From NCBI RefSeq assembly GCF_005239135.1, contig NZ_QKNX01000009.1, positions 1-64,000 of the forward strand: a stretch of 64,000 nucleotides of DNA, read 5' to 3'. This DNA comes from Natronomonas salsuginis (GTDB lineage: Archaea > Halobacteriota > Halobacteria > Halobacteriales > Haloarculaceae). The stretch's first letter is position 1, and each line of letters opens with the position of its first letter. Below, one piece after another: positions 50,410-59,533 of the stretch. Under the pieces are notes generated by a model that saw only the letters and a list, made by a program, of their open reading frames with translations, was not told the DNA's origin and searched no databases. The position numbers and the translations under genes were made by a program.

Positions 50410-50711
50410 ATAATAGAAATGTATATAAACGGCATTATTCGGGGAGTGGGGACAGCTGTCTGCGTCCATTCCGGTATCGCTCAGTCGAGACGACGAGGTG
50501 AGTTCAGAAATCGACATCCGAACCCGCCACCACGGAAGGTCTACTCGATCGGTACGGTGTAAGTAGAGATGGAGAGTCGAAAAAACTTGTCGCGCGCAGT
50601 AGATTCGGGCTGGGATCGCGCTCAGTTCCGGACGATGGAAGTTGGGAGTCAAATAAATAGTTAACAGATTGAAATATGCTTTGAAATATAAACTAATAGA
50701 TATTTTAGAGA
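50410..50711. other. intergenic region, AT-rich at its right end
   Basis: About 300 bases between two convergent genes. The stretch 50645-50705 is AT-rich and could act in termination of both transcripts. No ORF or RNA gene was recognised. Confidence 0.4.
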
Positions 50712-51113
50712 TCACTCATCCAGTACGGCTTCGACGTCGAGTTCGACCAGCAGTTCGCCGTCGGCGATGGGGCTGAGCTGGTCGACGCCGACGAGGGTGT
50801 GACACGGGTAGGGCTTGTCGAACACCTCGCTCCACGGCTCCCGGTAGCCCCCGACGTTGTCTTCTAGGTCGACCATGTACGTCACGACTTTGCCGACGTC
50901 GTCGTACCCCTTTCCGGCCGCCTCGAGCGCGACGCCGAGATTCTCGAACGCCTTCCGTGCCTGTGATTCGACGTCGTCACCGGCCACCCGTAGCTCCGAA
51001 TCGACGCCGATCTGCCCGGAAAGGTGTAGCACCCCGTTCCGTTCTCTCGCTTGGCTGAAGCCGAATTCGGTCGCATCGAACAGTTCGCCTGGGTTTATGA
51101 TCTCGTCCGTCAT
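50712..51113 (-). CDS. RidA/YjgF/Rid family protein
   Basis: A 133-residue Rid protein. VLHLSGQIGVDSELRVAGDD, QARKAFENLGVALEAAGKGY and YPCHTLVGVDQLSPIADGEL (the Rid C-terminal C/RxxxxV region) are recognisable. RidA hydrolyses reactive enamine/imine intermediates formed by PLP enzymes. In the substrate pocket the usual Arg of the R-x-T/C-V segment appears replaced by His-Thr (PCHTLV), so this is more likely one of the Rid1-7 subgroups than archetypal RidA. It lies 73 bases after the DUF35 gene. Confidence 0.85.
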   Translation of the reverse strand: MTDEIINPGELFDATEFGFSQARERNGVLHLSGQIGVDSELRVAGDDVESQARKAFENLGVALEAAGKGYDDVGKVVTYMVDLEDNVGGYREPWSEVFDKPYPCHTLVGVDQLSPIADGELLVELDVEAVLDE

Positions 51114-51186
51114 AGCCGTGGGGACCATTCCATTCGGGATAGTTAACCCTTTGCGCGAACGGGCTCGAAAACGTTCGAACGCGTGC

Positions 51187-51573
51187 CTAGTCGACCGGTT
51201 CGAAGACGACGAGTCGCTCATCGGTCGTCTCCGAGCGACCGACCGCGATCCCGACCGACTGGCCGATGTCGACCTCATCGGCGTCGATCCCTCGGAGCTG
51301 TCCGGTGACCCGCACCGGTCCAAAGTCGACGACCGCGACGACGTACGGCGCGTCGCCCGTGAAGTCCGGCGAGGCGACGTGCGTCTGAGTGTGGGTGACG
51401 ATCGTCCCAGTCTCGGGCAGCGGTCGCTCGGTCAGCTCGTCGCTGCCGGTCGCGGGGTCGATCCGGCGGGGGGGCAGCCAGCCGTCGCCCTCGGGGCCCT
51501 CGAGATAGTAGGGCTCCCCCGCCTCGACGGCGTCGAGGAAGTCGTCGAAGCCCGCGTTTCGGGCGTCGCTCAT
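51187..51573 (-). CDS. DUF35/OB-fold acyl-CoA-associated protein
   Basis: A 128-residue protein of the DUF35 OB-fold group that accompanies thiolases. The C-terminal half (VVAVVDFGPVRVTGQLRGID) is the OB fold. The N-terminal part (FLDAVEAGEPYYLEGPEGDG) is the usual helical hook, but the four Cys of the zinc ribbon found in most members are missing: WLPPRRIDPATG stands in their place. It overlaps the thiolase gene by ATGA and probably forms a complex that channels acyl-CoA. Confidence 0.82.
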   Translation of the reverse strand: MSDARNAGFDDFLDAVEAGEPYYLEGPEGDGWLPPRRIDPATGSDELTERPLPETGTIVTHTQTHVASPDFTGDAPYVVAVVDFGPVRVTGQLRGIDADEVDIGQSVGIAVGRSETTDERLVVFEPVD

Positions 51574-52736
51574 TCTCGGACCTCCAACACGTGGACGACA
51601 CAGCTCGCGACCGTCCCACCCGCGTTGTGGGTCAGGCCGACGGTCGCGTCCTCGACGGCGTCGCTGTTGACGTGGTCGCCGCGCAGGAGCTTCGTTAGCT
51701 CCGAGATCTGCGCGCCGCCGGTCGCGCCGACGGGGTGGCCCTTCGCCTTCAGGCCGCCCGAGAGGTTCACCGGCAGCTCCCCGTCGATCGTCGTCTCGCC
51801 GTGTCGGGCCGCAGAGATCGCTTCGCCCGGCTCGTAGAAGCCGAGCGACTCCAGCGCGATCACCTCGGCGATCGTAAAGCAGTCGTGGACCTCGGCGACG
51901 TCGACGTCCTCGGGGCCGATCCCGGCGTCCTCGTACGCCTTTCGGCCCGCCTCGACCGCGGCCGGAGTCTCGGAAATCGAGTCGCGGTCCTGCAGCGCGA
52001 GGCTGTCGCTCCCCTGCCCCACGCCCGTGATCGCCACGGACGGATCGAGGCCCGCGCGCTCGGCGAACGCCTCGCTCACCAGCACGGCCGCGCTCGCGCC
52101 GTCGCTCATTGGTGAGCAGTCGTACAGCCCGAACGGCGAACTGATGTCGGGGGCGGTGAGCACGTCCTCGACGTCGATCGCCCGCTGGAACTGCGCGAGG
52201 TCGTTCTCGACGGCGTTCGCGTGGTTCTTCACCGCGATGTGCGCGAGGTCCTCGCGCGTGCCGCCGAACTGCTCGAAGTAGCTGTTCGCCATGAGCGAGT
52301 ACGCGCCCGGGAACGTCACCCCGGCGCTGATCTCCCACAGCGCGTCTGCGGCCGCCGAGAGCGCCCGTGTTCCCTCGGCCGTCGAGATGTTCGTCATGCG
52401 CTCTGCGCCGCCCACGAGGACGACGTCGGCCTGCCCGCTCCGGACGTGGTTGACGCCGTATCGGACCGCGGCGCCGCTGGACGCGCAGGCGCTTTCGACG
52501 CGCGTCGCCGGCGCGGAAACGCCCGCGGCCTCGGCCATCAGCGGCCCCTGATGGCCCTGCGTCTCGGCGAACTCGCCCATGTAGTTGCCGTAGAACAGCT
52601 CCTCGACGGCGTCGGGCGCGACGCTCGCGTCCGCGAACGCCTTGGCGGCCGCCTGCGCGAACAGGTCGCGCGCGGTGCGCTCGGACGACGAGCCGAAAGG
52701 CGTCATGCCGACGCCGGCGACGTACACGTCGCTCAT
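51570..52736 (-). CDS. thiolase family protein (SCP2-type acyl-CoA acetyltransferase)
   Basis: A 388-residue thiolase-fold enzyme. It begins MSDVYVAGVGMTPFGSSSER; the nucleophile Cys is in VESACASSGAAVRYG, the His of the NEAF-like region is in VDVAEVHDCFTIAEVIALE, and the C-terminal GHP-type motif is LKAKGHPVGATGGAQ. HDCF in place of NEAF marks the SCP2-type branch. These proteins act with a DUF35 partner in acetoacetyl-CoA or mevalonate-type condensations. A longer open frame extends to 52817; the chosen ATG gives the canonical start. Confidence 0.9.
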   Translation of the reverse strand: MSDVYVAGVGMTPFGSSSERTARDLFAQAAAKAFADASVAPDAVEELFYGNYMGEFAETQGHQGPLMAEAAGVSAPATRVESACASSGAAVRYGVNHVRSGQADVVLVGGAERMTNISTAEGTRALSAAADALWEISAGVTFPGAYSLMANSYFEQFGGTREDLAHIAVKNHANAVENDLAQFQRAIDVEDVLTAPDISSPFGLYDCSPMSDGASAAVLVSEAFAERAGLDPSVAITGVGQGSDSLALQDRDSISETPAAVEAGRKAYEDAGIGPEDVDVAEVHDCFTIAEVIALESLGFYEPGEAISAARHGETTIDGELPVNLSGGLKAKGHPVGATGGAQISELTKLLRGDHVNSDAVEDATVGLTHNAGGTVASCVVHVLEVRE

Positions 52737-53308
52737 TCGGGCCGACCCCTGTTCGATCCGCGATCGCAGTTCTTGAGTGGTTGCCAGGGCGTCGCGACGC
52801 GTGTCCCGCGTCGGCACGACACGGCCACCGGGGCGACCGATTCGGGAGGTTCAGGTCGATCTTCGGGTAATATACTCGGCACACCGAACGCTAGCAGTTG
52901 CGTGGATATAAATTCCGGTTCGACGATCGACATAACGGGATTCGTGGCCGGTCGAAACGCGTCTCGGTCAGCCGTCGACACGGACGGGATGCATTACTGG
53001 AGACAATATAGGTAAATTGTATGTTCATTCTCCGGTAATGTAGAATATAGTGTATTTAAGATGAGTTACATTATAAATATAAAATCGCGTCAAAAAGAGA
53101 ATTTCTATATAAATTCGAAATATAACTGTTTTAGTAGACTGTTTTCGGCACTAAAAGACAAACTTTATTTTTGTATATAAATAAAATATAATATAAATCC
53201 TACGTAAAGTATCGTGGAACGGTCGGCCGAGAGCGCTATCCTGAGCCGAACGCCACGTGCGTGAAAAGTAACGGTGCCGTCGGTTCGAAACGGCGGGGAT
53301 GAGCCGGT
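52737..53308. other. intergenic region with a very AT-rich block
   Basis: About 570 bases between the thiolase and the ferritin-like gene. A TATATTA-like element on the minus strand near 52868-52875 could be a thiolase promoter with a long leader. The block 53010-53220 is extremely AT-rich, with runs such as TATATAAATAAAATATAATA. No conserved ORF, origin repeat or RNA was recognised. Confidence 0.45.
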
Positions 53309-53755
53309 TCAGTACTCTTTTTCGAACCCGCGGAACTCCGTTCGATGGGCCTCCTCGTCGGCGAGTATCGTGACGGCGAGGTCCTCGGTGACCGGATCGT
53401 CCGTCTCCTCGGCTGCATCGATGAGATCGCGGTAGGTCTGGATGGCGTCCTCCTCGGCGTCGAGAACGCCGTTGATCACGGCGAGGACATCCGTCGATTC
53501 CGCCGGCGGCTGCAGCGACTCCTGTCTGGCGGTGAACTCCATCGACGACGGCGGGCGCGCGCCCAACTGTTTGAGGCGCTGGCCGAGCTGTTCGGCGTGG
53601 CCGAGTTCCTCTTGGATGTCCTGTTGGAGGCTCTCTTTGATCTCCTCGGCGCGGACGCCGTCGAGGACGATCGCGTTCGTCTGGTAGTTCATCACTGTCT
53701 CAATCTCGTCGCTGTACCCCTTTCGTAACAACTCGATAACTCGGTCGGACGACAT
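53309..53755 (-). CDS. ferritin-like domain protein
   Basis: A 148-residue four-helix protein. The di-iron ligand pattern is present: E in SDEIETVMNYQ, E...H in IQEELGHAEQL, E in LDAEEDAIQTY, and E...H in ILADEEAHRTEF. This is the bacterioferritin/Dps-related group common in haloarchaea, which stores or oxidises iron or detoxifies peroxide. A TATA element lies on the minus strand at 53780-53787, about 28 bases before the ATG. No iron box was found at this promoter, unlike the 28-38 kb genes. Confidence 0.88.
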   Translation of the reverse strand: MSSDRVIELLRKGYSDEIETVMNYQTNAIVLDGVRAEEIKESLQQDIQEELGHAEQLGQRLKQLGARPPSSMEFTARQESLQPPAESTDVLAVINGVLDAEEDAIQTYRDLIDAAEETDDPVTEDLAVTILADEEAHRTEFRGFEKEY

Positions 53756-54016
53756 GACGTTCGCGCCTTCGGCATACAGCTATAAAGATCTGATCGACCC
53801 GGCGAGGAAGGGGCCACTCACTAGATTGATGTGGCTATCGGAGCAAGAGTTATCAACGGGCCAGCAAGACCAGACCAGCGGCGAGTCAATCAATCCGGGG
53901 ATAGCGGTCTACACCGAGGACGGGCGGCCCCCATTACGCCTCGGCCGTCAGGGGTCGTTCTGGGCGTCGGTTCTCGCGGCGCGGGAACGTGCGGTGACGA
54001 CGCGGACGGCGAGCGC

Positions 54017-54658
54017 TCACGACAGGTGTTCGGCGAACCACGCGGCGGCGAGATCGGCCACCTCCTCGAGTTCTCCGGGGCCCTCGAAGAGGTGCTCGGC
54101 CCCTTCGATCACCGCGAGGTCCTTCGTGCAGGTGAGATCGTCCAACCCCTCCCGGTTGAGCGCCAACACGTCCGCGTCCGCGCCGCCAACGATGAACAGC
54201 GTCGCCGCCGTCACCGCCGGTAACTGCTCGGTGGCGAGGTCCACCCGCCCGCCGCGCGAGACGACCGCGTCGACGTCCTCGCCGAGACGGGCGGCCGCTC
54301 GGAGCGCCGCCGCCGCACCGGTGCTCGATCCGAAGTACCCGACGTGCAGTCCGCCGGTGTCCGTCCGTTCGCGAAGCCACTCGGTCACCCCGAGCAGCCG
54401 CGTCGTCAGGAGGTCGATATCGAAGCGAGTCTCGTACGTCCGGTCCTCCTGTTCGGTGAGCAGGTCGAACAGGAACGTGCCTAGACCGTGCCGTCTGAGC
54501 GCCTCGGCGACGAACGCGTTGCGCGGGCTGTGCCGGCTACTGCCGCTCCCGTGTGCGAACACGACGAGGCCGGTCGCGTCCGCCGGGAGCGCGAGGTCGC
54601 CTTCGAGTTCGACGCCGTCGATCGGAACCGTGAACGAGTCCGCAGGCTGGTCGACCAT
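54017..54658 (-). CDS. alpha/beta hydrolase (dienelactone hydrolase-like)
   Basis: A 213-residue alpha/beta hydrolase. LVVFAHGSGSSRHSPRNAFV contains the oxyanion HGxG, the nucleophile elbow is GYFGSSTGAA with Ser near residue 113, the acid lies in FIVGGADADVLALN and the His in IEGAEHLFEGPGEL. It resembles haloarchaeal dienelactone hydrolase-type proteins often annotated as hydrolases. The substrate is unknown. The ATG at 54658 was selected over one eight codons upstream. Confidence 0.85.
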   Translation of the reverse strand: MVDQPADSFTVPIDGVELEGDLALPADATGLVVFAHGSGSSRHSPRNAFVAEALRRHGLGTFLFDLLTEQEDRTYETRFDIDLLTTRLLGVTEWLRERTDTGGLHVGYFGSSTGAAAALRAAARLGEDVDAVVSRGGRVDLATEQLPAVTAATLFIVGGADADVLALNREGLDDLTCTKDLAVIEGAEHLFEGPGELEEVADLAAAWFAEHLS

Positions 54659-54739
54659 GTCCGACGCTACGGCACAGATCACTGTTAACGTTCCCCACAG
54701 AGCAGGGTAAGCAACTCACTCGTCGGCCGTCACCGAGTC

Positions 54740-54928
54740 TCAGTCCGCGAGAAGCCCTCCGAGCCGGTCGTGGAGGGTGCGGGCCTGCGCTTCGGAGAGA
54801 TCGACGATCGCGACCCGTCGGCACTCGCCCGGCTTCGATTCCGGCTGTACGCGATGGTAGCCGCTGATCTCCACGACGTGTTCCCCGTTCGATTCTCGGA
54901 TGCACACCTCGATATCGTCGTATTGCAT
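54740..54928 (-). CDS. small acidic protein, hypothetical
   Basis: A 62-residue protein (MQYDDIEVCIRESNGEHVVE to its C-terminal RLGGLLAD) with a pattern of alternating strands followed by one helix (SEAQARTLHDRLGGLL). The composition is typical of haloarchaeal proteins. The family is not recognised. It stands alone between the hydrolase and the SLC13 gene. Confidence 0.5.
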   Translation of the reverse strand: MQYDDIEVCIRESNGEHVVEISGYHRVQPESKPGECRRVAIVDLSEAQARTLHDRLGGLLAD

Positions 54929-55105
54929 TGTCTGTCGTGCGGCCGGTACGACCGGCCGATACGTCTCCTAAGAGACGCGCGGCCGTACTGTTCGTTGTGG
55001 TGCGTCGCAGAGACTGCAAACACGCACTCGCGGTCCGTTCGGTGGTGACGTCGAGGGCGGTTGGTCACCCATACTTTTCACCCGATCGCCCGACTACGAG
55101 AACGG

Positions 55106-56620
55106 ATGGGCGAAAGCGAAACCGAGAATGGGTACACGCGATCCCAGCGCGTGGGGCTACTGCTGGGACCGCTGCTGTTCGTCGGGACGCAGCTGTTCGT
55201 CTCGCCGCCGGGGCTTTCGGAGCCGGCGAACGCCGTGCTCGCGAGCACGCTCTGGATCGCGGCGTGGTGGATGACCGAGGCCGTGCCGATCCCCGTGACG
55301 AGCCTGCTCCCGATCGTCCTCTTTCCGACGCTCGGGGTGACGAGCGTCGTCGACGCGGCCGCACCCTACGCGGACCCCGTCGTCTTCCTGTTTCTCGGCG
55401 GCTTCCTCGTCGCGCTGGCGATCGAGCGCTGGAATCTTCACCGCCGCATCGCGCTCAACGTGCTACATCGGGTCGGCGACGACACGCGGCGATTGATTCT
55501 CGGGTTCATGCTCGTCACGGCGTTCCTCTCGATGTGGATCTCGAACACGGCGACGGCCATGATGATGGTCCCGATCGGGATGGCCGTCGTCGGCCAACTC
55601 GAGGCGTTTCGGGCGGCGGGAGACGACACGCCCACGTACACCGATCCGTCGCTGGAGGCGCTCGACGCGCGCGACGTCCCCACGTCGAACTTCGGCGTCG
55701 CCCTGATGCTCGGCATCGCCTACGCGGCCTCGATCGGCGGGGTCGCGACGATTATCGGGACGCCCCCGAACGCGATCCTCGCGGGCATCGCGCGGACCTC
55801 GCTCGGGATCGAGATCGGCTTTTTCGAGTGGATGCTGTTCGGTCTCCCGATCGCCGTCATCTTTCTCCCCCTCACGTGGGGCGTCCTCATCGCGCTCCTG
55901 CGCCCCGAACTGCGCACGGTCTCGGAGAGCGGGGCGGTGATCGAACGGCAGCTCGCGGCGTTGGGAGCCATGCGCACCGGCGAGCGGCGGACCCTCGTCG
56001 TCTTCGCGATCGTCGTGGCAGGGTGGATCCTCCGCCCGTTCGTCATCGAGCCGATCGCGCCAGGGATCACGGACACCGTGATCGCCCTCGTCGGCGGCGT
56101 GCTCGTCTTCCTGGTTCCGGTCGATCTGAGACGGGGGGAGTTCCTCCTCGAGTGGGAGTACACGACGCGCGTTCCGTGGGGCGTCCTGCTCCTGTTCGGC
56201 GCGGGGTTCTCGCTGGCCGGGGCGTTTCAGGCGAGCGGGCTGGACCGGTGGATCGCCGGGAACCTGTCCGGGCTCCGCGGCGTGGCGCTCGTCGCGATCT
56301 TGCTCGCGGTGGCGACGCTCGTCGTGTTTCTCACCGAGGTGACCTCGAACAGCGCGACCGCCTCGCTGTTCATTCCCGTGATGGTGAGCTTCTCCGCCTC
56401 GCTCGCGGTCTCGCCGGTGATCCTCATGGTGACCGTGGCCGTCGCCGCCTCCTTCGCGTTCATGCTGCCGGTGGCGACGCCGCCGAACGCGATCGTCTTC
56501 GGGAGCGGCTATCTCACCATTCCGCAGATGGCGCGAGTCGGCTTCTGGTTGAATCTCGCGGGCATCCTGTTTCTGACGGCGATGGTGTACGTCTGGCTAC
56601 CGATCGCGTGGGGGCTCTGA
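55106..56620 (+). CDS. SLC13/DASS family anion:Na+ symporter
   Basis: A 504-residue carrier with eleven or more membrane segments. Two SNT-type motifs are visible: MWISNTATAMMMVPIGMAVV in the first half and FLTEVTSNSATASLFIPVMV in the second, both sodium/substrate-binding loops of the DASS family. LTSLLPIVLFPTLGV-like and LPVATPPNAIVFGSGYLTIP are further signatures. It would import dicarboxylates, citrate or sulfate. The start at 55106 gives MGESETENGYTRSQRVGLLL. Confidence 0.9.
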   Translation: MGESETENGYTRSQRVGLLLGPLLFVGTQLFVSPPGLSEPANAVLASTLWIAAWWMTEAVPIPVTSLLPIVLFPTLGVTSVVDAAAPYADPVVFLFLGGFLVALAIERWNLHRRIALNVLHRVGDDTRRLILGFMLVTAFLSMWISNTATAMMMVPIGMAVVGQLEAFRAAGDDTPTYTDPSLEALDARDVPTSNFGVALMLGIAYAASIGGVATIIGTPPNAILAGIARTSLGIEIGFFEWMLFGLPIAVIFLPLTWGVLIALLRPELRTVSESGAVIERQLAALGAMRTGERRTLVVFAIVVAGWILRPFVIEPIAPGITDTVIALVGGVLVFLVPVDLRRGEFLLEWEYTTRVPWGVLLLFGAGFSLAGAFQASGLDRWIAGNLSGLRGVALVAILLAVATLVVFLTEVTSNSATASLFIPVMVSFSASLAVSPVILMVTVAVAASFAFMLPVATPPNAIVFGSGYLTIPQMARVGFWLNLAGILFLTAMVYVWLPIAWGL

Positions 56621-56629
56621 GACGGCGGC

Positions 56630-57598
56630 TCAGTCCGAACCGTACACCTCGAGGAGTTCTTGATACCGGTTTCGGATGGTGACCTCGCTCACGTCGGCGG
56701 CCCCGCCGACCGCCGTTTGGGTCAGCTCGCGGTCGGTGAGTCGGGCCGCAGCGTAGATCGCGGCGGCGGCGAGACCGATCGGGCTCTTCCCGTTGAACGT
56801 TCCCGTGCCGTCGGCGGCGGCGAGTATGTCACGGGCCAGTTGTTCGGTCTCGGCGTCGACGTCCAGTTTCGACGTGAGGCGACCCACGTAGTGTTGGGGG
56901 TTCGCGGGCTGGACGGCCAGGCCGAGCTCGCGGACGACGTACCGGTACGCCCGTTTGAACTCGATCTCGTCGACCCGACTCACGGCAGCGACTTCGTCGA
57001 TGCTCCGCGGCGTGTTCATCTGTCGAGCACCGGCGTACACCGCGGCCGTGGCGACGCCCTCTATGGTGCGGCCGGGGAGGAGGTCCGCCTCGAGCGCCCG
57101 GCGGTAGATCACGCTCGCCGTCTCTCGAGCCTCGTCGGAGAGGCCGAGCGCGCTGCCCATGCGCCGGATCTCGCCGAGCGCCTGCTTGAGATTGCGGTCC
57201 TTATGATCGCGGGTGCGGAACCGCTCGTCCCACGTGCGCAGGCGATACATCCGCTTTCGCTGGCGAGTCGTCAGCGTCCTTCCGTAGCTGTCGCGGTTCT
57301 CCCACCCGATGTGGCTCGAGAGGCCCTTGTCGTGGAGGAGGTTGGTCGTCGGCGCGCCGACGCGACTCCGGTTGGCTCCCGTTCCGTCGTCGAACGAACG
57401 CCACTCCGGCCCCCTGTCGATGCGGGCTTCCTCGACGACGAGGCCGCACTCGGTACACGTCGTTTCGGCGTGCTCGTCGTCGATCGCGAGTTGTCCTCCA
57501 CACTCGGGGCAGCTCTGCCGTTCTTCGTGGGGGGCCTCTCGCGTGTCGACGCGAGGGGCGACGCGGACGCTCTCGGACTGGATGTCTACTGAACTCAT
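56630..57598 (-). CDS. tfb: transcription initiation factor TFB
   Basis: A 322-residue archaeal TFIIB homologue. The N-terminal zinc ribbon is CPECGGQL...CTECGLVV, followed by the B-reader/linker with GPEWRSFDDG, then two cyclin-like repeats (for example GLSDEARETASVIYRRALEA and NGKSPIGLAAAAIYAAARLT). It recruits RNA polymerase to TBP-bound promoters. Haloarchaea carry many TFB paralogues, so this may be a general or a specialised one. The upstream 57600-57700 region has TATA-like stretches. Confidence 0.95.
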   Translation of the reverse strand: MSSVDIQSESVRVAPRVDTREAPHEERQSCPECGGQLAIDDEHAETTCTECGLVVEEARIDRGPEWRSFDDGTGANRSRVGAPTTNLLHDKGLSSHIGWENRDSYGRTLTTRQRKRMYRLRTWDERFRTRDHKDRNLKQALGEIRRMGSALGLSDEARETASVIYRRALEADLLPGRTIEGVATAAVYAGARQMNTPRSIDEVAAVSRVDEIEFKRAYRYVVRELGLAVQPANPQHYVGRLTSKLDVDAETEQLARDILAAADGTGTFNGKSPIGLAAAAIYAAARLTDRELTQTAVGGAADVSEVTIRNRYQELLEVYGSD

Positions 57599-57767
57599 GA
57601 TGTGGAATCGGTGGGCGAACCACAGGCGGTGACTGCCCCGGCGCGCCCATCACTAACTACAAGTAATTGCTATTAATATATAAATATTTCGTATGTGAAT
57701 CTTTGGCCGAGACGATGCTCGAACGCTCGATCTGATGGCCTACCTCGCGCGGTCGCTCAGAGCGACA

Positions 57768-58325
57768 CTACGCATCGCTGTGTCCCGCAGCGACCGCGCC
57801 GAACTGTGTCAACCCGCCCGTCACGAAGACGAACCAGAACACGAGTGATGATCGTTCGGCCACCAACAGCAATCGGAGATCGGCCGCCGGTCCGGCAACG
57901 ATCGCTTTCGAGAGTATGAACGCGCCGAGACCGGCCGTCGAGACGATGATGATAACGCCGTACAACAGTAGCGACGCACCCGCACCGAGGAGCCCACCGA
58001 GCAGTTGTACCGCATCGCTCGGGGTGCCCGTCGCGATGACGAGGAACCAGCCGATCAGGAACCCGGCGGCCAATATGGCCAAGAACTGGACGAACAAAAA
58101 GACGAGTCCTCCCACGAATCCCGTCGCCAGGAGACCGAACGTATCGGGGGAAGCGGCTCCGCCGGCTGACGTGCTCAGATAGTACGCACCGGCGGAAAAG
58201 ACGGCACCGATCGCGAATATCGCGAACGTGTACAGTGGGTACCCACCGTAGGCGAGGAGCAGTCCGACCACGATCAGCAGGGAGAACAGTAGGAGTCCCA
58301 TCTCGCTAGTGGTAATAGTTGACAT
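57768..58325 (-). CDS. DUF4203-like membrane protein
   Basis: A 185-residue polytopic protein with five or six hydrophobic segments, such as LLLFSLLIVVGLLLAYGGYP, GFVGGLVFLFVQFLAILAAG and LLLYGVIIIVSTAGLGAFIL. There are no soluble domains or motifs. The glycine-rich pattern resembles DUF4203/TMEM198-type proteins, but this resemblance is weak. It is upstream of, and divergent from, the Hsp20 gene. Confidence 0.65.
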   Translation of the reverse strand: MSTITTSEMGLLLFSLLIVVGLLLAYGGYPLYTFAIFAIGAVFSAGAYYLSTSAGGAASPDTFGLLATGFVGGLVFLFVQFLAILAAGFLIGWFLVIATGTPSDAVQLLGGLLGAGASLLLYGVIIIVSTAGLGAFILSKAIVAGPAADLRLLLVAERSSLVFWFVFVTGGLTQFGAVAAGHSDA

Positions 58326-58434
58326 ATATCATAAGCGTGTTGTACAGGGGGCTGACACGTAATCCCCAACCCGATGAGAATCACCAGAGAGTATTTTATC
58401 ATCACCGCCGTAGTTCCTTCTGGAGGGCCACACA

Positions 58435-58893
58435 ATGAGCACGCGCAGTAATCCCCTCGAGGAGTTGGAGCGCTTTTTCGAACGCATGAGCCACCAGTTC
58501 GACGACACAAGGATGTGGGATCCGAGCGGATCGATCGAACGGTGGTCCTCGGAGTTCGGGACGATGGCGGTCGACCTCGTCGATCGGGACGACGAGTTCG
58601 TTGCGACCGTCGACATGCCCGGATTCGATCGCGAGGAGATCGATGTGCGGGTCACGGATCACACGCTCCGCATCACGGCCGAACACGAGGAGCGCCTCGA
58701 CGAGGAGAAAGAGGAGGGCCGATACATCCGCCACGAGCGGCGGCGCGAATCGGCCGACCGATCCATTCGACTGCCGGACGACGTCGACCCCGATGAGGTG
58801 ACGGCGAGGATGAAAAACGGCGTGTTGACGATCACGCTCCCGAAGCTCGAAGCCGAGGAGGCACGCGGGATCGAGATCGAAGACGCGAGCTGA
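58435..58893 (+). CDS. hsp20: Hsp20/alpha-crystallin family small heat-shock protein
   Basis: A 152-residue chaperone. The alpha-crystallin domain spans about residues 40-140: MAVDLVDRDDEFVATVDMPG, then EIDVRVTDHTLRITAEHEE, ending with MKNGVLTITLPKLEAEEARG, the conserved NGVL motif. The N-terminal arm (NPLEELERFFERMSHQFDD) is the usual helix. A GGAGGG stretch about 15 bases before the ATG could serve as a ribosome-binding site. A phosphoribosyltransferase gene follows after ten bases. Confidence 0.93.
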   Translation: MSTRSNPLEELERFFERMSHQFDDTRMWDPSGSIERWSSEFGTMAVDLVDRDDEFVATVDMPGFDREEIDVRVTDHTLRITAEHEERLDEEKEEGRYIRHERRRESADRSIRLPDDVDPDEVTARMKNGVLTITLPKLEAEEARGIEIEDAS

Positions 58894-58903
58894 GGCGGAC
58901 GGG

Positions 58904-59533
58904 ATGTTCGCGGATCGAACCGATGCTGGCCGACAGCTCGCGGACGTGGTTGCGGAGCGGGACCTCGACGCCGACATCGTCCTCGCGATCCCGCGCGGCG
59001 GGCTGCCGGTCGGCCGCGCCGTCGCCGACGGGCTCGGCGTCGCACTCGACGTCGTCGCCGCTCGGAAGCTCGGGGCACCGTCGAACCCGGAACTGGCCAT
59101 CGGTGCGGTCGCCAGCGATGGGACCGTCTGGCGGAACGACTCGCTCATCGAGGAGTTGGGCGTGAGCGGGACGTACGTCGAGGCGACGATCGAGCGCGAA
59201 CGGGAGGTTGCCCGCGAGAAGGCCGACCGGTACCGCGGGGGCAGGTCGCCCCCCGACGTGGCGGGACGGACGGTGCTGCTCGTCGACGACGGGATCGCGA
59301 CGGGGGCAACGGCGATCGCCTGTATCCGCTCCCTCAAAAACGCAGGCGTGGCGCGCGTGGTCGTCGCGGTGCCGGTCGCCTCGCCGGAGACCGTCGACCG
59401 GCTTCACGAGGAGGCCGACGACGTGCTCTGCGTCGAAACGCCGGTCCACTTCGGAGCCGTCGGCGCGTTCTATCACAACTTCGAGCAGGTCACCGACGAG
59501 GAAGCGATGGCGTATCTGGAACCCGACGAGTAG
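58904..59533 (+). CDS. phosphoribosyltransferase family protein
   Basis: A 209-residue type I PRTase. The PRPP-binding loop is VLLVDDGIATGATAIACI, and the early strand reads ADIVLAIPRGGLPVGRAVAD. Predicted phosphoribosyltransferases of this branch (as in Rv0571c-like and haloarchaeal proteins) often accompany stress genes; the substrate base is not known. It is probably cotranscribed with hsp20, ten bases upstream. Confidence 0.88.
   Translation: MFADRTDAGRQLADVVAERDLDADIVLAIPRGGLPVGRAVADGLGVALDVVAARKLGAPSNPELAIGAVASDGTVWRNDSLIEELGVSGTYVEATIEREREVAREKADRYRGGRSPPDVAGRTVLLVDDGIATGATAIACIRSLKNAGVARVVVAVPVASPETVDRLHEEADDVLCVETPVHFGAVGAFYHNFEQVTDEEAMAYLEPDE

Noticed and set aside
48469-50715. Very long open frame antisense to the AglD-like and R15P isomerase genes
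   Set aside because: Arg/His/Asp-rich product without family features; high-GC haloarchaeal genes routinely leave open antisense frames. The same applies to 30908-32908 (-) and 21527-23008 (+).
52737-52981. Minus-strand open frame upstream of the thiolase
   Set aside because: The product has no recognisable residues and is most likely untranslated leader or chance frame.
53010-53220. AT-rich block as a replication origin
   Set aside because: No Orc1/Cdc6 gene nearby and no ORB-type repeats seen.
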